27,663 nucleotides of DNA from GCA-002731945 sp036344135 (lineage in GTDB: Bacteria; Pseudomonadota; Alphaproteobacteria; MED-G09): the NCBI GenBank assembly GCA_036344135.1, contig JAYYUG010000056.1, positions 1-27,663 on the forward strand, read 5' to 3'. The translations under genes and the position numbers were made by a program. Each line of letters begins with the position of its first letter. The first letter of the stretch is position 1. This document shows, piece by piece, positions 24,607-27,663 of the stretch. Below the pieces are notes generated by a model. That model searched no databases. It saw only the letters and a program-made list of their open reading frames with translations, and was not told the origin of the DNA.

Positions 24607-25253
24607 GAAACTTATACGAATATAATACTGTTTCGGATTTACCATTGAAGATTCCTGTGTTCCCTTTATCAGGCGCGCTCTTATTGCCTAGAACACAATT
24701 GCCCTTAAATATTTTTGAGCCGAGATATCTTGAAATGATAGATAATGTAATTTCTAACAACAGACTAATTGGGATGATACAATCTAAACCTAATGAGGAA
24801 AATGAACTTTTTCTTATAGGTTGTTTAGGGAGAATTACTTCTTTTAGCGAATTAACAAATAACCGTTTTTTGATTACATTAACCGGGATATGTCGTTTTA
24901 AAATCCTCCAGGAATTAGAGGTTTTGACTCCTTATAGGCAATTTAAAATTTCGTGCGACGACTTTAGAAATGATTTGACTAAGGGTAAAGGGGAAGACGA
25001 AGCGGATAGGGAAAGATTACTTGAGGTCTTAAAAAAATACTTGGAAAAAAATAACCTCCAGGCTGACTGGGAAGCCATAGAAAATTCCTCAACAGAATTA
25101 TTAATTAATTCATTATGTATCCTAAGCCCTTACAGCCCAGAAGAAAAACAGGCCTTACTGGAAGCCGAAACATTAAAAAAAAGGAACGAAATTTTAATTG
25201 CAATGACTGAAATGACTTTATCGACAAACATAGGAACCGAGTCTATACAATAA
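24603..25253 (+). CDS. LON N-terminal (substrate-binding) domain protein
   Basis: Protein of 216 residues made of only the LON substrate-binding domain, with neither the AAA+ nor the protease part of Lon. Typical segments are KIPVFPLSGALLLPRTQLPL, NIFEPRYLEM, IGMIQSKP and GCLGRITSF. Stand-alone members are common in alphaproteobacteria between a thioredoxin/TPR gene and Trm112, but their partner is unknown. It overlaps the cnoX-like gene by four bases (ATGA), implying coupling. Confidence 0.9.
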   Translation: MRNLYEYNTVSDLPLKIPVFPLSGALLLPRTQLPLNIFEPRYLEMIDNVISNNRLIGMIQSKPNEENELFLIGCLGRITSFSELTNNRFLITLTGICRFKILQELEVLTPYRQFKISCDDFRNDLTKGKGEDEADRERLLEVLKKYLEKNNLQADWEAIENSSTELLINSLCILSPYSPEEKQALLEAETLKKRNEILIAMTEMTLSTNIGTESIQ

Positions 25254-25257
25254 TATC

Positions 25258-25434
25258 ATGTCCAAAGAAATTGACCCAAAATTATTAGAGATATTAGTTT
25301 GCCCTTTGACAAAGGAGAAACTTGAGTGGGATAAAGATGCACAAGAGTTAATTAGTCGTAAAGCTAAATTAGCTTACCCTGTTCGTGATGGCATACCGAT
25401 TATGTTGCCCGAAGAAGCAAGAAAAATTAGCTAA
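25258..25434 (+). CDS. Trm112 family protein (YcaR-like)
   Basis: A 58-residue protein: DPKLLEILVCPLTKEKLEW, then the strand SRKAKLAYPVRDGIPIMLPEEA. Trm112 proteins in eukaryotes and archaea activate several methyltransferases. The bacterial YcaR type is a small, sometimes zinc-binding relative of unclear role. Only one cysteine (C15) is present, so the four-cysteine zinc site is lost. It starts 4 bases after the LON-domain gene, and its TAA overlaps the TAG of the convergent UbiH-like gene (CTAA at 25431-25434). Confidence 0.9.
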   Translation: MSKEIDPKLLEILVCPLTKEKLEWDKDAQELISRKAKLAYPVRDGIPIMLPEEARKIS

Positions 25435-26660
25435 TCATTTTCAATCTTTACAGAAAAAGCCTTACCTAACGATGGTCTTTTTAATATTCCACCGGAGGCT
25501 TCATTTATTAGGAGTTTTTTAACTGGATCTACTTTATTAATAATATTCATAGCATTCCGCCTTAATCCCTTTAAAAGCGAGCCATCAGATTCATATATAT
25601 TGTTTATCAAATCAGAAACGTTAACCATGCCCAATCCTTCTATTAACCTAATACGTTTGTAAGCTCTAAAAGATGGAACAGAAATAACTTCGGTTGCTAA
25701 CCTATGGGACTCCATTAATGCATCTGAAATATATGTTAGATCCCTAATTGCCTGATTCCATGCTTGTCCTAACAGAGGGTGCATAGATCTAATTGAATCT
25801 CCCGCAAAGATGAGACGATCATCACTATTACCGCTCAAGATATATTTAATTAATGGAAAGGATTTTGGTCCTTCAGTAATTTCTACTAAACCCAATTTAT
25901 TTTTACAAAGTTTATTAATTCGGCTTATTATCATCCGAGGAGATTTTATTAATTCGTTTGCTGTGCTTGATGGATTGGTCCAAATCAAAGAGGATAAATT
26001 TTTTTTCTTTTCACTCAAAAGCGGCAATAAAGCTAAGGGACCTCCTTTAATAAAGAACTGACTAGCCTCTCCTTCAGGAGATTTCTCGTGTAGAAGCGTA
26101 GCAACTATAGCGTGCTGATCATATTGTTTTTCTCGATAACTTAATTTCAGAATCTTTTGAAGTTTATTTTCCAATTTATTGGTAAATATCAATAATTTCG
26201 AAGAAATCACTTCTCCATTATTCATATTAATAAATATTTTTTTGTTATCCCTTTTTACGGAAATAATATCTGAAATTTTCCTAACGTGTCCATTTCTTAT
26301 ATTCTTCCCTAGAATTTCTAAGATTTCATCGTACTTAACAATATATGAGAGATAGTCTCCATTATTATCTTTCATATCAAAAACTAATTTCGACTTTTCT
26401 CTTATTGATCCTAACCCTCCCTCATAAATACTCATTTTTTTAACTCTTTGGGCTTTCAACTCAATACCTAAAGTGTTTAATGTTTTTATTGTTGAAGTCG
26501 ATAAGGCTAGAGATCTGGGGTCTTTTCTATTGTAAATAGCTTGCCCGTTACTAAAGCATACATATTTACTTTTTGTAGACTCAGCAATTGATCTCATAAT
26601 TCCAGCAGTAATGCCATCTCCTATTATTGCAAAATCATAGATTTTATCGATTTCTTTCAT
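25431..26660 (-). CDS. UbiH-like FAD-dependent monooxygenase (ubiquinone hydroxylase family), divergent
   Basis: Flavoprotein of 409 residues. Recognisable family blocks are the FAD loop DFAIIGDGITAG (9-20), RSLALSTSTIKTLNTLGI, GGPLALLPLL, and the second FAD motif RLIFAGDSIRSMHPLLGQAWNQAIRD (written GDAAHxxHPxxGQGxN in typical UbiH/F/I/L). Typical members hydroxylate the ubiquinone ring. This copy deviates: the usual acidic residue after the second strand is lacking (CFSNG), the motif alanine-histidine is IRS, and GQG is GQA. It may still hydroxylate or have drifted. AGGAA lies about 8 bases before the ATG at 26660. It is convergent with Trm112 and divergent from ftsK. Confidence 0.82.
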   Translation of the reverse strand: MKEIDKIYDFAIIGDGITAGIMRSIAESTKSKYVCFSNGQAIYNRKDPRSLALSTSTIKTLNTLGIELKAQRVKKMSIYEGGLGSIREKSKLVFDMKDNNGDYLSYIVKYDEILEILGKNIRNGHVRKISDIISVKRDNKKIFINMNNGEVISSKLLIFTNKLENKLQKILKLSYREKQYDQHAIVATLLHEKSPEGEASQFFIKGGPLALLPLLSEKKKNLSSLIWTNPSSTANELIKSPRMIISRINKLCKNKLGLVEITEGPKSFPLIKYILSGNSDDRLIFAGDSIRSMHPLLGQAWNQAIRDLTYISDALMESHRLATEVISVPSFRAYKRIRLIEGLGMVNVSDLINNIYESDGSLLKGLRRNAMNIINKVDPVKKLLINEASGGILKRPSLGKAFSVKIEND

Positions 26661-26777
26661 AAATACATTCCTGGTAATTTTATGTTTAATTATTATTCTT
26701 ATAAAAAAATTGTTGCAGAGTAAATAGATAAAGAGTGATTATGAGGGTGATTCGTTTTCGAGTATTTTTTAGGTCTT

Positions 26778-26783
26778 TATAAT
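26778..26783 (+). promoter_or_regulatory. possible -10 element of ftsK promoter
   Basis: A perfect TATAAT lies 8 bases before the ftsK ATG at 26792, which would place transcription start at or within a few bases of the start codon. The -35 region (TTTTCG at 26755-26760) is poor. AGG at 26787-26789 is too close to the ATG for a normal ribosome site. Confidence 0.3.
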
Positions 26784-26791
26784 TAAAGGTA

Positions 26792-27663
26792 ATGGATTTT
26801 ATTAAAAAAATTGTTTTTTATCCTAGGATGGCTGCTAGATATTTAGCCGATATATTTCTTCGGTTTTTTTATGGTCTTTTGGTGGTGTCATCCAAGTTCT
26901 TACTAATTGCCTTAGGAGTTGTAATTTCTTTGGCTTTGTTATCTTATAACACTTTAGACAAAAGCCTTAATACTGCTTCAGAAAATCCACCTTCGAATAT
27001 TATTGGTTTACCCGGATCTTATATTTCAGATTTACTGATACAGCTCTTTGGCGCTTCATCACTATTCTTGACTGTTTCATTAATTATTTGGGGTATTTAT
27101 CTTTTAATAAGAAAAAGTAAGCCCTTTTGGTCGACTTTATTTATTTTTTTAGTGAGTTTTTCTATTTTAACTCTCTCATTTCAAATTATCTATGAAGAGG
27201 GAGGTCTTTTAGGATATTTTATTTTTTATAAAATAGAACCTTTTTTTGAATTCTTATTTGGGCCTAATAAGGGGATAGGCGGAACGAGTTTTACCCCTCA
27301 GGGAATAATTTATTTCTTTATTTGTATTTCTGCTCTTGCCTTAAGCAATTATGCTTTAGTTCCTGCTCAATCAAAACGACTAGCAAAGAAGAAATTGGAT
27401 ACTGAGATCTCTCAAGAAATTAAATCAAATTTTGTCGATGTTAAAGATGAAACGTTTGTTGAAAAGAAAGACAAGCCTATTATCTCAAGACCAAAAAAGG
27501 CAAAACCACAGATATCAAAAAGAAAGCCTCTAGATTTTCAAACAACAAATCGAATAAATAAATCAGGTTATGAATTTCCTACATTAAATCTTCTTAAAGA
27601 GTTGCCTGAAATAGAAAAAACTGAACTCTCAGATGAAAAGATAGAAGAAAATAGAAGGCTTTT
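26792..27663 (+). CDS. ftsK: DNA translocase FtsK, N-terminal part (3' end outside window)
   Basis: The first 290 residues of FtsK, cut by the right edge. The membrane-anchoring N-terminal domain has about four helices, with the family landmarks SYNTLDKSLNTAS, then IIGLPGSYISDLLIQLFG, and a hydrophobic block ending near residue 190. The polar, lysine-rich linker follows, reaching FPTLNLLKELPE just before where the alpha domain should begin. FtsK anchors to the septum and moves chromosome dimers for XerCD resolution; the motor domain is not in view. The unusually short 131-base gap to the divergent UbiH-like gene holds both promoters. Confidence 0.93.
   Translation, partial: MDFIKKIVFYPRMAARYLADIFLRFFYGLLVVSSKFLLIALGVVISLALLSYNTLDKSLNTASENPPSNIIGLPGSYISDLLIQLFGASSLFLTVSLIIWGIYLLIRKSKPFWSTLFIFLVSFSILTLSFQIIYEEGGLLGYFIFYKIEPFFEFLFGPNKGIGGTSFTPQGIIYFFICISALALSNYALVPAQSKRLAKKKLDTEISQEIKSNFVDVKDETFVEKKDKPIISRPKKAKPQISKRKPLDFQTTNRINKSGYEFPTLNLLKELPEIEKTELSDEKIEENRRL

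Noticed and set aside
1..27663. Mobile elements, CRISPR arrays, prophage or defence islands
   Set aside because: No transposase, integrase, direct repeat array or attachment duplication at the tRNA was visible; the tRNA-Gly is not followed by foreign genes.

Overview
The window is a compact, AT-rich bacterial chromosome segment, most likely from an alphaproteobacterium. The evidence is the family content and gene order: a DUF2794-type C-terminus at the left edge, a SdhAF4 (DUF1674) gene back to back with an rsmB-type gene, rsmB-rpe-purH, tsaD-gpsA-yciI, and thioredoxin/TPR - LON domain - Trm112 - UbiH-like - ftsK. The low GC and near absence of intergenic DNA suggest a streamlined, perhaps marine, lineage, but the genus cannot be fixed from the sequence. 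No transposase, integrase, phage gene or CRISPR array was seen. Almost everything is vertically inherited core metabolism and RNA/protein maintenance.

Layout. 1-1402: end of a DUF2794-like gene, a BI-1/YccA membrane protein (minus) and pterin-4a-carbinolamine dehydratase (plus). 1417-4140 (minus): zinc-free quinone oxidoreductase, EamA transporter and HSD10-like dehydrogenase, tightly packed. 4250-7100 (plus): TrmH-family methyltransferase, rlmN and argG. 7097-14010 (minus): a six-gene run read as ScsB/DsbD-like reductase, crotonase, SDR, M13 lipoprotein peptidase, YggT, folD. 14127-17019 (plus): small secreted protein, tsaD, gpsA, YciI. 17033-17206 (minus): a 57-codon SdhAF4 gene. 17280-20869 (plus): rsmB-like, rpe, purH. 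20871-22700 (minus): BtuB-like TonB receptor behind a cobalamin riboswitch.

The 461-base stretch without a protein gene (22701-23161) is fully occupied: an expression platform, the B12 aptamer, a promoter and a tRNA-Gly(GCC) on the minus strand, then the start region of the next plus-strand operon. 23171-25434 (plus): a PII signalling protein carrying an N-terminal ribbon-helix-helix domain, a CnoX-like thioredoxin/TPR protein, a LON-domain protein and Trm112. 25431-26660 (minus): a divergent UbiH-like monooxygenase. 26792 to the right edge: the N-terminal part of ftsK.

The most unusual item is the RHH-PII open frame at 23171-23665. A CopG/Arc-type DNA-binding-like domain of about 50 residues runs without a stop into a complete 112-residue GlnB-type PII protein with the uridylylation tyrosine at canonical position 51. 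A second start with its own Shine-Dalgarno sequence lies exactly at the PII methionine, so one mRNA could give both a fused and a free PII. I do not know of a described system with this architecture. The B12-controlled receptor and its leader are the clearest regulatory element. Convergent operons are packed so closely that two pairs share the same CTAA tetranucleotide as overlapping stop codons.
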